From: Madurella fahalii
Lineage: Eukaryota; Ascomycota; Sordariomycetes; Sordariales
NCBI GenBank assembly: GCA_029876055.1
Contig: CM056879.1
Location: 2,790,001-2,854,000, forward strand
DNA: 64,000 bases
Reading direction: 5' to 3'
The position numbers and the translations under genes were made by a program. The notes under the pieces are model-generated. The model ran no database searches. It saw only the letters and a program-made list of their open reading frames with translations, and had not been told where the DNA came from. The number at the start of each line of letters is the position of its first letter. Positions within the stretch are counted from its first letter, which is position 1. Positions 42,747 through 55,798 of the stretch are shown in pieces.

Positions 42747-45700
42747 ATGGCGACCAAGCAGCACGACCCAATGCAGAACCTCTTGGCCATTCCTGCGGGA
42801 ATCAACAGGCGCATTGATTATCCCCCCGAGGCCTACGAAGTGAGTCTCCTTCGAGATCGCTTGCACTTCATGTCGCTAACGCTGTCACCAGTTGCCTGGA
42901 AAGGAGCGCACGCCGTTTGCCACTCGTCCCGGTTACAACCAGGCGGGTCAGGAGATCAAAGTGGCAGTGAACCAATTCCGTGTCCAGAGCCTCAGCAACC
43001 CGGACGTCTACCAGTATGATGTCTGTAACCGGCGACTCCCCAAGCTCCGCTTCCATCAAAACTAATTCCTCCACAGGTCAGCATGGTTCCTGAACCGAAG
43101 AGTAGCGGCATGTACCAGAAGGCTTGGAAGACCAAGGCGGTCCAGGGAAAGCTGGCCCAGCAGCAACGCCCCTGGATTTACGATGGCCGCAAGCTTGCTT
43201 GGTAAGTGTTTGTTGCGGGCAGTTCAGGGGTTTAGGTTCCTGACCAGTGATCGACTAGGTCAACCAACAACATCAAAGGCCTCTCTTGCGAAGTTGACTT
43301 GGGCGAAGATGAAGGCCGTCCGAATCGCCCGGGCAATCAGTTTGTCCTCAAGGTACAGTGCACTGGCAAAGTCGGCATGGAGGCCTTGACGGCCTACTTA
43401 AATAAAAAGTCAGTTTGGGACGATTCAGTCCTGGTGTGCATGAGTAAGTAACTGTGGCCCTCCCTGCCCTTGACTGCCACTTACTCATTACACCTAGACT
43501 TCCTGGACCATGTTCTCCGCCAGGGCCCTTCTGAGCGCATGATCTTGATCAAGCGTGTGCTCTTCAACGAGTACTCCGAGACGAGGCGTCTTAACTCGTA
43601 CTCGGAGGCCATCAAGGGGATCTACTCAGCCATCCGCATGAACGAGGTGTGTATAGCCATCCAGATCGCCCTTGATATCTCTAACCGTTTATCAGTCAAT
43701 CAACAGCGGTGGTCTTGGACTTGGCATCAACGTTGACGTCTCCAACCAGACTTTCTGGATCGGCCAGAAGTTCGAGCAGCTTGTACGCAACTACTTGAGC
43801 TGCATGGATCGAAAGTGGGAGAACCGTAAGTTCCCAATATCCGTTACTTCTTCCTTTTGTCCCTCATTTCGTTGGACTTGTTGCGCTGACGCCATCCCAA
43901 GTCGATTATGAAACCATGAAGAACATCCTGCAGCCGGTACAGATTAGAAAGAGCGATGGTTCCATAACCTGGGGCATGTCGGAGGCCTTCAAGTACCTCC
44001 GTCGCTTGCAGAACATCCGATTCGAAGTGAAACACCGCGGTGACTCCACTGCGCCGCAAGAATACAAAGTGAAGAAGTTTGTGTTCGATCCAAAGTATGG
44101 TAAGCAAGGCGGCTGCGCCAAGGCCGTCACCTTCATCAGGACGATGGAGAATGGCACGACCAAGGAGTACACGGTACTCCAATACTATATGGAGCAGTAC
44201 AAGGCCAGGCTTCAACACTGGGGTCTGCCTCTCATTGAGACTACACGGGCCGGTTATTTTCCTATGGAGGTCTGTGAGGTTCGTCGATTCAACTCGTTTC
44301 CATACAAGCTCGACCCTCAACAGGTATGTATTCTGATGACTGCGAGCGCCATCAATGCCTCAGCTGACGAGGACCGACAGACTTCAGACATGATCCGGTT
44401 TGCCGTCCAGCGACCTCCGCAGCGCAAGGCTGAGATCATGAATATGGTTCAGAACCTCGAGTGGGACAGGGACCGCTACCTGGCCCACTTTGGCATCAAG
44501 ATCAACCCGACCATGGCAACGATCAAGGCGAGACTGATCAAGAACCCCGCGGTTCAATTCGGCAACAAGTCTACAGACCCCAGCACCAGCGGTCGCTGGG
44601 ATCTTCGCGGCATGAAGTTTGTCACGCCGAATCGGCAGCCTCTCATCTCATGGGCCTTTGTCGTTGTAGATGGTTGCGTCGACAAGCCCACTCTGGACAA
44701 CTTTGTCAACTTGTTCAAGAGCACATACCGTGGCCACGGTGGAGTCATTCAGCGCGACCCCTTGGTTTTGAATCCTCCCCGCGGCACACGGCACGAGGTG
44801 ATTGTCTCTGGCGCTTATCAGAAGTGTGGCACGACCAACAAGGCCACTCCGCAAATCATGTTCTTCATCCTGAAGGACAAGAACGCCATGACTTACGACA
44901 GCCTAAAGCGGTTCTCCGATATCGAGAACGCGGCACTGACTCAGATGCTACAAGCGCAGCACGTCCGGAAGAACCAGGCACAGTATTGCTCCAACGTGTG
45001 TATGAAGGTTAACTCTAAGCTCGGTGGCCAAACCTCTAGGGTTTCCGGGCCGTCATTCTTCAAGGTACCTACCATGATGATTGGCGTCGACGTCTCCCAT
45101 GGTCATGGCGGCGGTGGAGTGCGCCCACTTTCAATGGCGGCCATGTGCGTTTCCATGGATAGGGACGCGGCAGTCTACAACGCCGCTGTGCAGGCCAACG
45201 GCTATGGCGTTGAGGTCTTGCAGCCGGGGAACATGCACTCCATGCTTGGTCCGCTGGTTTCCAAGTGGCACAAGAGGGTAGGCCAGGCACCGCAGCATGT
45301 CTTCTACATCCGGGACGGCGTCTCTGAGGGACAGTTCGCTCACGTTATGGAGTATGAGTTTAAGGAGATGAAGAAGGTCTTCAAGGAGGCTGTTGGCGTG
45401 GTCCCCAAGATCACCGTCATCATTGCGACCAAGCGCCACCACATCCGCTTCTTCCCTGAGCGGGGAGACAGGAATGGCAACTGCTTCCCCGGTACCATTG
45501 TTGACCGCGAAGTCACCCACCCGTTCCATTACGACTTCTATCTGTGCTCTCACGCGGCCATCCAGGGCACCGCGCGCCCGGTGCACTACAACGTGCTTCA
45601 CGACGAGTGCGGGTGGAAGGTTGATGAGCTACAGCGCATGCTCTATCATCAGTGCTACCAGTATTGCCGCTCGACCACGCCTGTCTCTCTGCATCCTGCA

Positions 45701-45949
45701 GTTTATTATGCGCACCTGGCTGGTGCGCGGGCGCGTCACCACGAGAACTTGGCGGATGGTGAGCGACAGGCAACCACGGCGCAACGGGATCCGAACCATG
45801 TGGTGTTGACGAAGCCACGGGGCTCAATGGCCAAGCACGATGGAAGTACCACTACTTCCATTGATGAGACTAACTGGCCTCCTCTCATGGAGGTTCGTGG
45901 CCGCCCGGACGCGAAGCAAATCTTCGAGAACACCATGTGGTGGGTCTAA
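42747..45949 (+). CDS. Argonaute (QDE-2/SMS-2-type RNA silencing protein)
   Basis: Small-RNA-guided RNase H-fold slicer of quelling or meiotic silencing. Eight exons are proposed: 42747-42839, 42892-43020, 43077-43201, 43259-43443, 43498-43646, 43696-43825, 43902-44323, 44381-45949 (about 933 residues), all phases consistent. Order: N domain, linker, PAZ (DYETMKNILQPVQIRK ... EYTVLQYYMEQY), MID (RWDLRGMKFVTP), PIWI. Catalytic residues are visible: Asp in GVDVSHGHGG, Glu in NGYGVEVL, Asp in YIRDGVSEGQF and His in ARARHHEN, so the tetrad looks complete. The last intron (44324-44380, 57 nt) has no stop and is a multiple of three, so it can be mistaken for coding. No long RGG or Gln-rich N-terminal tail. 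Which Neurospora paralogue it matches is not decided. Confidence 0.95.
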
Positions 45950-46877
45950 ACGATTTGGACCGCAACACGCCCAATTGGGCTTTGGCGCACTGGTGGACAG
46001 CGCGAGAACATTGGAGGGTTGGACCACGACGAGCATGGGCGACTCCACGGCCATTGGCCATACTGCAAACGACTGTCTTGTCTTATATCTACATTGTGTA
46101 TCTTGAACCTGGCAGTGGCGGTTTAGAAGGGCGTGAGGAACAGATGGAGAGCAAGCGGCAATCTCAGCTCCACGAGCGCATCTGGTTCATGTCTGCAGAC
46201 TCCTCACCACATGAGCCCATGGCGACATGTTTCCGGCAATGTATTTGGGAGCTTGGCAGTGGCGGTTCTGACATGGCATGGAGGGCAGATGGGGAGTATG
46301 TGCTTCATGGTCCAAGGATTCCTCACCACGTGAGCCCATAGCTAGAGCTAATATCGCTGAATTACACGTTGATTTTTAACAAGGAGTTTGCCTTAGCTTG
46401 TGACGTGACGCTCGGTTAATTGGCCGCTTGGGGCTCGAGTTGAACCAGCAACTCGGAGATATTTCTGGTTGGGAAGACCAGAAATTTTGCAACGAAGGTG
46501 GATTGGGCTGATGACCACTAACGGAGCACTCAAATTCCAGAGAATGGTGTAGGAGCAACTAGTGTACGGTACAGTACGTTATATGAACAGCGAAACAGGT
46601 AACAGTTGCATTATGCGAGCTTTGGCGGGCTTGGCATCTGAAGTACAGTACCCGAGTGTATACTGACGTTAGTATATACTACACTAGGTGTAGAGACCCA
46701 ACCCCTGCCGAAATTCATACAGCCAAGAGAAAGGGGATCCGCCTGGCGACGTTAGCGCCTCCCGCAGCGCAGCGGTTGGTCCCTGTCACAAAACCCCACT
46801 TACGGAAGCGGGCATCGAAGGAATGGAAGCTTCCTGCGTCAGCATCGCCCAAACCAACAACACCATCGACATCCAAG
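45950..46877. other. Argonaute 3' region and SRO7 promoter
   Basis: No gene recognised. An imperfect direct repeat lies in 46108-46345. Near 46656-46700 are AT-rich palindromic stretches (AGTATATACT). An upstream in-frame ATG at 46656 extends the SRO7 frame, but without conserved sequence. Confidence 0.5.
46108..46345 (+). repeat. Imperfect direct repeat after the argonaute gene
   Basis: TGGCAGTGGCGGTT occurs near 46113 and again near 46255, and CCTCACCACATGAGCCCATGG near 46202 recurs as CCTCACCACGTGAGCCCATAG near 46320, giving two copies of a 115-145-base unit with indels. Confidence 0.6.
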
Positions 46878-49800
46878 ATGGCCAGCTTCTTGCGCGCCAG
46901 ACAGGCCGGCATCCAGAATGACCTGTCTGCGGGCATAACTCCAGGCTCATTTGCCCCGGACGAGCAGTCTCGCTATGGAATCAATTCTCAGATCAGGTTA
47001 GTAGCTTCGGCATCGCGGGGGATGGTGCATTGGCGGGGTAATCGGCGTAGCCAGTTTGCCCCAAACTCTCTCCTACAATGGCCAAATGGCAAGCAAATGC
47101 TAACGATCGCCACCACCTACAACAGCTGCCTAGCCTACGAACCCGTCCAGTCCCTCCTCGCAGCGGGCACCAACGAATCCCAATATGGACCCGGGAAGAT
47201 TTACGTGTTCGGCCATCGGCGCGTGTACAAGACGCTGGCCCCTCCGTCGCCGCCGCGCCCGGGCTGCTCGATCCGCCACCTCTCGTTTGTCACCAACCGC
47301 CTGGTCAGCCTCGACTCGCACGGCGAGCTCGCCGTCTGGGACCTGGACGCCGGCAGGCTGGTCGCGAAGACGGCCTACCCCCGCGTCGGCTGCGTCATTA
47401 CGGATCCCGGGCTGGACTGGGCGTTGGTGGGGCTGCAGAACGGCGATGTGTGCGCGTACGACCTGGACAGGGAGCGGCAGGCGGCGTTCCGGCTGCCCAA
47501 CTTCTGGCGGGAGCGGGAGACGGACCCCTCCAAGAGGGTCATGATGCATCACCAGGTCGGGTTGGTGGGCATGCAGCTGCATCCGAGGGACATTGGGAAG
47601 CTTCTGATCGGGTATACGCACGGGGCTGTGGTCTACTCGTTCAAGCAGAATGTGGCGACGCAGTTCTTGGAGTATGAGATCCCCGCGGGCGCGCCGGGGG
47701 GCGATGGGCGCGGGGTAGAGGGCGTCAGGCGGCCGCGGCTGACGCACGCGGTTTGGCATCCGACGGGGACGTTTGTGTTGACTGCGCACGAGGATGGGAG
47801 TCTCGTATTTTGGGACGCAAAAGAGGGAAAGCTGGTGGCTGCCAGGTCATTATATGAGACTCGGGTCAATGAGCCGACGAGGAAGTTGGGGAAGCCGACG
47901 CCCTTGGTGCCGTTTGTCAAGGTGGCGTGGTGCTGTAAGAAGGATCCTGATAATACGGGGTTGCTGGTGGCCGGGGGGTATGCAGCGGACGGGGAGCAGA
48001 AGGGGTTAACGTTCCTGGAGCTGGGTCCGACACCGATATATGCCACTTCGTCGTGGGAGGTGCTTTCGAATCACTTTGAAGGGAAGGGGCGGCTGACGCT
48101 GCCGACGCCGCCCGGGGCTGAGGTGGTGGATTTTTGCTTGATTCCGAGGTCCTCACCGCACTTTGGTGGCGCCCAGGATCCGATTGCGATCCTCGCGATG
48201 CTATCTTCTGGAGAGGTCGTCACGATGAGTTTTCCCTCAGGGCACCCTATCAGCCCGACGAATATGCTGCACCCGAGCCTGTCGTTTGTGCATCCCTTTG
48301 TCCAGAAGATCGCCGTCAGCACGATACCACGCGAGAAATGGCTGGGCTTGACTGAGACGCGCGATCAGGGAGATCCCATCCTACTCGGAGGGGCGCCGGC
48401 CTCCAAGAGAAGAAAGCTTTGCAATTTTCGTAATATCATCCAAGTCGCCCACGCCGACAGCACAATACGGATATGGGACGTTGGATTCGATGATGACATC
48501 GAGAACCCCGGTCAGCTACAGGTTGATGTCGCTAAGGCCCTGGACAGATTCGAGGATGTTTCGATTACCGCTCTGGCTATGGCCGAACATACCCCCGAGC
48601 TCGCAGCCGGCACGAGGACAGGCGAGGTTGTCATTTACCGATGGGGAACCAACGTGAACTTTGGCCGGGATGCGACGAAGGCGTTGGACCCTAACCCCGG
48701 CGGATTAACGGATATTAGCTCGCGGGCTGAGCGTTTGCTCAAGGAGGGCATGCAGCCCTTTGTGCTCTACGAGATGATGCAAGGCCCGATCACGGCGTTA
48801 CGAGTCTCGGACGTCGGGTTCATCGGTGTAGGCTCTGAGGGTGGATTCTTCAGTATCATCGACCTGCGCGGGCCGTCTATCATACTCCAGGCGTCGTTGA
48901 CCGAGTTTGTTAAGGAGGAGAAGCGGTCGTCTTTCCTTGGTGGCCGCTCCAAGGCGCCCGCGACGAGGGAATTTCCGACCGTGATCGAGTTCGGTGTCAT
49001 GACGCTCGAGGGCGACAGTTATTCCAGCATTGGCTGCTTCGTTGGGACAAACTTAGGACATGTCGCCACGTTCAAACTTCTGCCGGCTGGTCAGGCGTAC
49101 TCTGCCAAACTAACTGGCGTGGCTAAGGTCGGCGGCGACAAGGTGGTTGCGATCTGTCCGGTCAATTCGGAGAACGGGCAGGCTGCCGCCGCTACGGGGC
49201 CTACCGTAGCAGGGCTAAGGCAAGGGAAGGAGGTTCATGGCGTCCTTGTTGTCGGTGAGTACTCATCTTTCTTCCTTAGAATCTCGCCAGGTAGTCGACT
49301 CACAGCCGCCAGTTACCCAAACCGAGATTCGTGTCTTCAAGCCCGCTACCGCAAAGGGCGCGTCCAGATCCTTTGACGACCAACTGTGCGACGCCGCCCG
49401 GGTGGCCGAGTTCCCTCGCCATGGCGTCGCCGTGGTAGCCGTCTTTGGCGATCGCACTACACGCGCTTACTCCCTGCCGGGCCTGAAGGAGATTGGTCGC
49501 GCCAACCTTCCCATGCTGGATCCCGCCCGCACGATCTCGGCCGTGATATCCCGGACGGGAGAAGTATTTGGCTGGACTGGACCGTCCGAAATCTCGATCA
49601 TACCCGTTTGGGGAGGCTCCGGCAAGGGCATCCAGCCGTCAGACGATGTTCTGATCAACCCACAGCTTTCGATCCCGCCGAGGCCGACAATAAGTAACCT
49701 CCAATGGATTTCTGGCACGCAATACGTCAGCCCGACGGATCTAGACTTGTTAATTGGTGGGGAGGGCAGGCCGCCGAGTAAGAGGATGATGGATGCGGCT

Positions 49801-50046
49801 GCGGCGGAGAGGGGACTGGTAGGCGGTGCTGGTGGCGCTGGTGCCGGTAGGGGGGCAAGCCAGGAAGGTTGGGGGGAGTATCTAACGAGGCAGCTGAACG
49901 AGAGAACCGAGAAGCTGACGATGGTGGATGATGCCATGAATAAGCTGCAGGAGACGAGCCAAGGTTGGGCCGAGGATGTGAGCAAGTACGTAAAGAAGCA
50001 GAAGAGGGATGCGTTGCTTGGCGGTGTGAAGAAGTCGTTTTTCTGA
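46878..50046 (+). CDS. SRO7: SRO7/tomosyn/Lgl-family exocytosis regulator
   Basis: WD40 double-propeller protein that binds Sec9-type SNAREs and Sec4 to control exocytosis and polarity. Exons: 46878-46996, 47126-49254, 49313-50046 (about 993 residues). Start MASFLRARQAGIQNDLSAG. Intron 1 (129 nt, stop-free, multiple of three) is removed because splicing restores GINSQI-SCLAYEPVQSLLAAGTNESQYGPGKIYVFG, the family opening. Intron 2 (58 nt) joins VHGVLVV to VTQTEIRVFKPATAKGA. WD40 units include FVTNRLVSLDSHGELAVWDL and LTHAVWHPTGTFVLTAHEDGSLVFWD. The Lgl C-terminal domain and an R-SNARE-like tail (EKLTMVDDAMNKLQETSQGW) are present, ending in KKSFF. The SNARE-like tail resembles tomosyn. Confidence 0.93.
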
Positions 50047-50930
50047 GGGTATAGGGAATGGGTGGTCGGTTTTGTTTCGATAGGTGTTAGGGAATGCTGC
50101 GCGGGGAGAAGATACCAATGGCTGGGACAAGTTGGGAAAGAATGGTGTTCACTAGAGGGTTGTTGATGGCGGTGCCGTGCCGTCTTGTAGGATTTTGAAT
50201 ATTGTTTCTTTCGCTGTTTCCTTTTCTTTCCCTTACCAGAGAGTGCTAAAGTGCGCAAACTGACAAGATTCGCTTATAATTCTCATTCATCCCGCCGAAG
50301 GTTATAACGTCGGTTGATCCCTGTCCCGAAGTACTTGGAAAGTATTCAGGCCGGTTGTTGAGATATGTCTGATGCATTTACCCCTCCATCTCTTTCCTTT
50401 CTTGATTATGAATTATTATTATTGCACGGAGAACAAGCGACTGCCATTACTGATCTAAAAGCAGCACTACCGATCCGTTCCCGCAGCGGTACCTGCGTGT
50501 GATGAGTGTTCTCGATCTGGAGCCGAGCTGGCATAGCCGACGGGTAATATATGAGCGGCGTTGCAACAAGCCAGCGTCTCGAAGAGTTACGGACTGCTAA
50601 CCTCGTGCCGTATAAGATCGGAACGATCCAGTTTCCGAGCAGGTACTATGGGTAAATGATGCTACTGTTCTCGGTCTTGCAGCGAGCATGCCCATTTCTG
50701 CACCTCTCAGGCATTTGGCTCTTCAGATGGAACGTGCCATCTACCGAGAGGGGACCAGAGATACTGATTAGTCGGTCGACAAGTCTGCCCCCGCTCCGTC
50801 TTGCAGAGGATGTTCTTCTTAAAGCCGCACAGAAGGCGTTAGTTCTCTTTCGTCCTTCGAGGTTGGCGGACCTGGGGGCAATCACGACATGACCGACTAG
50901 GCATCTTACTAACCAATCACACCCATCACC
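50047..50930. other. SRO7-GH3 intergenic region
   Basis: 884 bases with no gene recognised, holding the SRO7 3' UTR and the GH3 promoter. No cellulase-type promoter element is certain by eye. Confidence 0.5.
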
Positions 50931-53725
50931 ATGGCCAACCTCCTCTTGCCCCTCCTGCTCTTTCTGTCGACGCTCGCGTTCGCAGCAACAGACACTCCCT
51001 TCCTGGGCTATCCCTCCCCCTGGGCTACAAATATTACTGACCCGGCCTGGGCGGACGCATACGCCAAAGCAATCGCTTTTGTCGCCAACCTAACCCTCAC
51101 AGAAAAGGTCAACCTGACCACCGGTACCGGGTGGGAAGCAGACCGATGCATCGGCACTACGGGAGGCATACCCCGGCTGGGGTTCCGCCCATTTTGCCTC
51201 ATGGATGGGCCGTTGGGGGTTAGGTATAGTGCGTTTACCCTTCCACATCCCAAACTTTAAGCTGAACGTAAAGGCCTAATGATGGCGCAGCCGACCACAA
51301 CTCAGCATTCCCTGCCGGTGTGAACACCGCTGCTACGTTCAGCCGACGGTTGATGCGGTTAAGAGGCGAGGCGATCGGGGCCGAGTTTAGGGGGAAGGGG
51401 GTCGATGTGATGCTGGGGCCCGTGGCGGGCGCGTTAGGGCGGGTGCCGCAGGGAGGCAGGAACTGGGAGGGGTTCAGGTAAGGTTTCACTCTCCCAGTGA
51501 GTAACGATAGACAACACTGATTATCGGCCAGTCCCGATCCGTATTTGACGGGTGTCGCTATGGCCGAGACCATCCAGGGCATCCAGAGCCGTGGCGTGGT
51601 GGCGTGTGCAAAGCATTACATTCTCAACGAACAGGAGCATTACCGGGGGAATGTGGATGTGCGGATTGATGATCGGACCATGCACGAGCTGTATCTGTGG
51701 CCTTTTGCGGACGCAGTGCGAGCGGGCGTTGGGTCAGTGATGTGCTCGTATAACAAGATTAATGGAACGTATGCGTGCGAGAACGAGTGGACGACGAATT
51801 ACTTGCTCAAGAATGAGCTTGGGTTTCAGGGATTCGGTGAGTTGATATTTGTTAGGCCCTTGAAGACTTGTCCGCTCACGGTTTACGTTCAGTTCTCTCC
51901 GACTGGGGAGCGCAGCACACCACGCTTGGCTCGGCACTCGGGGGTCTCGACATGGCGATGCCGGGGGATGGCGGCCCGCCTCCTTATCGGGCATGGTGGG
52001 GAGGTGCTCTCACGGAAGCGGTACTCAGGGGCGACGTCCCGCAGTGGCGGCTCGATGACATGGTCGTCCGTATCATGGCTGCTTCATTCAAAGTTCACAC
52101 GGGCAACTACACGTCCAGGCCCGACGTCAACTTCTCCGCGTGGACCAACAAGACCATCGGCCCCTTATATCCCGCAGCCAACCAGTCCTACACGGTAGTT
52201 AACGAATTCGTCGACGTCCAATCCAACCACGCCTCTCTCATCCGTGAGATCGGCGCAAAATCCGTCGTCCTCCTCAAGAACACCTACGATCTCCTCCCCT
52301 TGCGCAACCCGGCCCCGCCAATCATCGCCGTCATAGGCGATGACGCCCAAGATCACCCGCTCGGTCCCAACGCATGCCCGGAGCGGGGCTGCCTAAACGG
52401 CACGGTAGCTATGGGCTACGGCTCCGGCACGGCCAACTTCCCCTACCTCATCTCCCCGCTCACAGCGCTCATGGAGCAAGCCAAGGCGGACAATAGTACC
52501 CTCCTGTACGCGCCTTCTAACTGGGACCTTGACGCCGCCATCGCCACCGCCCGCAACGCCTCGATCGCCATCGTCTTCGCCGCGGCCACCTCGGGCGAGA
52601 ATTTCATCACCATCGACGGCAACGCCGGCGACCGCAACAACCTGACGCTGTGGGCCAACGGGGACGCGCTGATCAAGGCCGTCGCCAGCATCAACCGCAA
52701 CACCATCGTCGTGCTGCACACCCCGGGTCCGGTGATCCTCGACTACGCCGAGGAGCACCCCAACATCTCGGCCATCCTGTGGGCTGGGTTCCCTGGACAA
52801 GAATCGGGCAACGCGCTGGTGGACGTGCTCTACGGGAAAATCAACCCCCAGGGCAGGAGCCCCTTTACGTGGGGGAACAGCGTGGAGGATTACGGGGCGC
52901 AGCTGATGTTCCAGGCGGAGAATCCGCGGGCGCCGGTGCAGGCTTTCGACGAGGGAGTGTTTATTGATTATCGGTGGTTCTCCAAAGTTGCGGCAAATAT
53001 CACGTATCCGTTCGGGTTTGGGCTGAGCTATACAAAGTTTCGGTACTCGGGGCTGAGAGTGGTTAGGCACGAGGGGGTTGAGGGGCGGTTTGAGTCTGCA
53101 GTCGGGTTGACAGGGCCGGCGCCGACGTTTGGGGTCGTGGAGGCTGAGCTGGGTAGGCACACTGCACCCGAGGGATTCACGAGGATATCGCCGTATGTTT
53201 ATCCTTGGTTGAACAACAGCGTGAGTTTGGTGGCAGGAAACAGTAGCGGGACGGGTGGGTTCCCGGCAGCGGCAAGGAACGGGTCGGCGCAGCCTGTCTT
53301 GCCTGCTTCTGGGGCGCCGGGAGGGAACCTGGGGCTTTACGAGGTCTTATACTCGATCACTGCGTCGATCGAGAACGTGGGCGACATAGCGGGGACCGAG
53401 ATCCCGCAGTTGGTGAGTTTGGCTTCGAATTCATCCCGGAATCGGCGCCGGTCTGCTAACAAGGATTCAGTACGTCCAGCTGGGTGGGCCGGACAACCCC
53501 TTTGGTGTCCTTCGTGGCTTTGACGAGATTGAGCTTGAACCTGGCGAGACCAAAAACGTGACGTTTGAGCTCACGAGGAGGGACGTCAGCAACTGGAACA
53601 CGTCCACGCAGAACTGGGAGATCACCGATAGGGAGAAGGTTATTTTTGTTGGCTCCAGCGTGCGAGACATCCGGCTGAATGCGACCTTGCCTGCACCGGT
53701 TGGAATGGCGTGGCGGCATGGTTAG
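50931..53725 (+). CDS. Secreted GH3 beta-glucosidase
   Basis: Glycoside hydrolase family 3 enzyme; likely cleaves cellobiose or short beta-glucans outside the cell. Exons: 50931-51228, 51291-51477, 51532-51836, 51893-53412, 53471-53725 (about 854 residues). A signal peptide is visible (MANLLLPLLLFLSTLAFA). GH3 landmarks: NLTLTEKVNLTTGTGW, GFRPFCLMDGPLGVRY-TDHNSAFPAGV, DVMLGPVAGALGR, CAKHYILNEQE, and the catalytic nucleophile Asp in SDWGAQHTTLGSALGGLDMAMPGDG. The C-terminal GH3 domain (KSVVLLKNTYDLLPL, IVFAAATSGENF) and a fibronectin III-like domain (EIPQLYVQLGGPDNPFGVLRGF) complete it. Many Asn-X-Ser/Thr sites fit secretion. The family and secretion are sure; substrate is inferred. Confidence 0.93.
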
Positions 53726-53901
53726 GGGATAGAGGGCTTCTTGCTCGGAATCCATCCTATTCGCTACATATGTAGAAATCTCATAACCACCTCATTAATC
53801 TCGCAATCCAAATCTTGCAACGTTGACCGAAACATAACCTCATTGTTCATTGGTATTTCCGCTTCGCTCAACAACAACCCGTCCTATCGGCAAAGCCACT
53901 A

Positions 53902-55798
53902 CTAATACGTATAACGGAACCCAGGCTCGTAAGTATCGTCAGCGTCACATTCGAGCTCCTTCTCGCCCCGGTCGGCCTTCCGGTTGAGGAAATAGAAGTG
54001 AACGGTCATGCCAGCCACCAGAACCATGGTAAAAATGGTCGTCGCAAGGCAGGCGTACAACCCAGGCCTATAATGTGGTTGATCCTGGGTTCTGCCAATA
54101 TGTCAGCGCTGTGAGCCCTTACAACCAACTAGAAGGGGCAAAAAAAGGGGTGAACCAACCTGAAAACCAAGCTGCCGGCAATTCCACCAATGCCGCCGAA
54201 CGAGACAAACGTGGCACTGCATAAAGCCCGCTTCCACTGGCCTCGGATGTTGTTCGCCTGATACGACATGGCAGCGGGGACGTTGGCGTTGGCGCCAGCC
54301 GTAACAAGGAACACGCCGAAATACCTGACGGCCGGGCTCGAGTGGAAGCCCATTATCGGCAGGCCAATGATGCATAGCAGCGAGTTGAACACAATGATGG
54401 GCCCTCGGATGCGGTACTTGTCACCTACCCAGCCTGTGGCGAAGATGAGGATACCGGCAAAAGCGTACGGGGGCGCCACCAGGCACTGCGATTCAGCAAT
54501 CGAGAAGCCCATGTTCAGCCTCAAGATGATGGGCATGAAATAGGCGAGAGCATAAGTCACGGTAGTGGTGTTAAAGAAGATCATGGCGTATACCCAGACC
54601 TTAAAGTCCAGAGCAGGCCGGAGGTACTTCTTCATGGAGAAGGGTTGCGGCTTGACATCACCACGGTCGGCATCGACGCGAGCGCAGACCCTAATTGTGT
54701 CAGCCACTCATGAAAGGTGAGAAAGGAAACAGCCCTTTCAAGATTGTGACCTACCAATCCCGCTCCTTTTGACCAAGGAAACTCCAGTTCTTGCGCTCCG
54801 AATCGGGAAAGTCGACAATCAGCCAGTACCCGGCAATACCAAGCACCACGGTGATGAGGCCTTCGATGATGAAGATCCATCGCCAGCCGTTAAGCCCAGA
54901 GAGGCCCCTCATTTGCATGATCTACCATTGTTAGCCACATGCCGTAGACAACAGAGAATATATATACACTTACCCCGTAAGCCAAGATACCGGCGAACGC
55001 CGACGCGACACAGCCAACCAGGTAAAACACCGAGTTCCGCTTGCCAACCTCGTCTGACTCCTGCGTTAGCATTCACCTTCCCCATTCGGTTTTCCCTTCA
55101 TGATGAAAACTTACATCTCGTAAACCAAGTACTGAGCAGATACACACAGCTCGGGAAGAAGCCTGCCGCCCCTTTTGTCAGCATTCTACGGACTCCTCGA
55201 GAGAAGGGACGGGGAACAACCCACCAGCCTCCAAAACACCGAGAAGGACTCGCATTCCCGCCATAGCACCCCAATCGTTCACAAACCCCATCCCAATCAT
55301 ACACGTGCCCCAGAGGAAAGTGATGGCAGCAAGATGAATCCTGGGCCCGATCTTGCGCACGATGACTGTGGAAGGCGGCTGGAAGAGGACATACGTGATG
55401 AAGAAGATGAGAGAGATGATGTTCTAGAAAACACAAAATATAAGTATCGAGGGATTAATCCCCTTTCCCCCAGGATGTGCCAGACGAGAGGGGAGAGGGG
55501 CGGGGAGGTGATATAAACTCACATATCGCTCGCCAATCAACTGCAAATCCACGTCCATGCCCGCAATGTTCGCCGCACTGAGGTTGGTCCGGTCCATCAG
55601 ACTGACACAGTACATAGCCCCGACGGTCAATACCAGGCGGCGGTCGATACGGCGCTTGATCTTTGTCTGCTCCTGTGGGGTGAAGCCAAAGTCGTCGGGG
55701 GACCGGGCGGCCTGCTTGGTGTCGACGCCGGTGCCCCTCTCCGAGTCGGCTATCTCTTGAGCCTCGACGGGCATCTTTTCCTGCGACGAGGACGCCAT
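53902..55798 (-). CDS. MFS transporter, anion:cation symporter / allantoate permease (Dal5) type
   Basis: Plasma-membrane major facilitator of the ACS/Dal5 group (substrates in this group include allantoate, vitamins and other organic anions; this one's is unknown). Seven exons: 55798-55523, 55423-55225, 55162-55115, 55053-54974, 54921-54755, 54690-54160, 54091-53902 (about 496 residues), phases all consistent. Signatures: LVLTVGAMYCVSLMDRTNLSAANIAGM (TM1), GPRIHLAAITFLWGTCMIGMGFV, LLGVLEAGFFPSCVYLLSTWFTRYEVGKRN, GLNGWRWIFIIEGLITVVLGI, and the second half PIILRLNMGFS, ATGWVGDKYRIRGP. About 12 membrane segments. The splice at 55053 (acceptor TCAG) gives the family RYEVGKR. The tail is acidic. 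Confidence 0.9.

Noticed and set aside
46656..46877. SRO7 start at an upstream in-frame ATG (46656)
   Set aside because: The added 74 residues show no conservation, and the ATG at 46878 gives the typical family N-terminus.
49255..49285. A very short (about 31-base) SRO7 intron ending CCTTAG
   Set aside because: Too short for a spliceosomal intron; acceptor CCGCCAG at 49312 gives a 58-nt intron and the conserved VVVTQTEIRVFKP junction.
55054..55114. MFS exon 4 starting at GAGTCAGAC after GCTAACGCAG
   Set aside because: That acceptor is out of phase with the preceding exon (creates TGA); the TCAG four bases on restores RYEVGKR.
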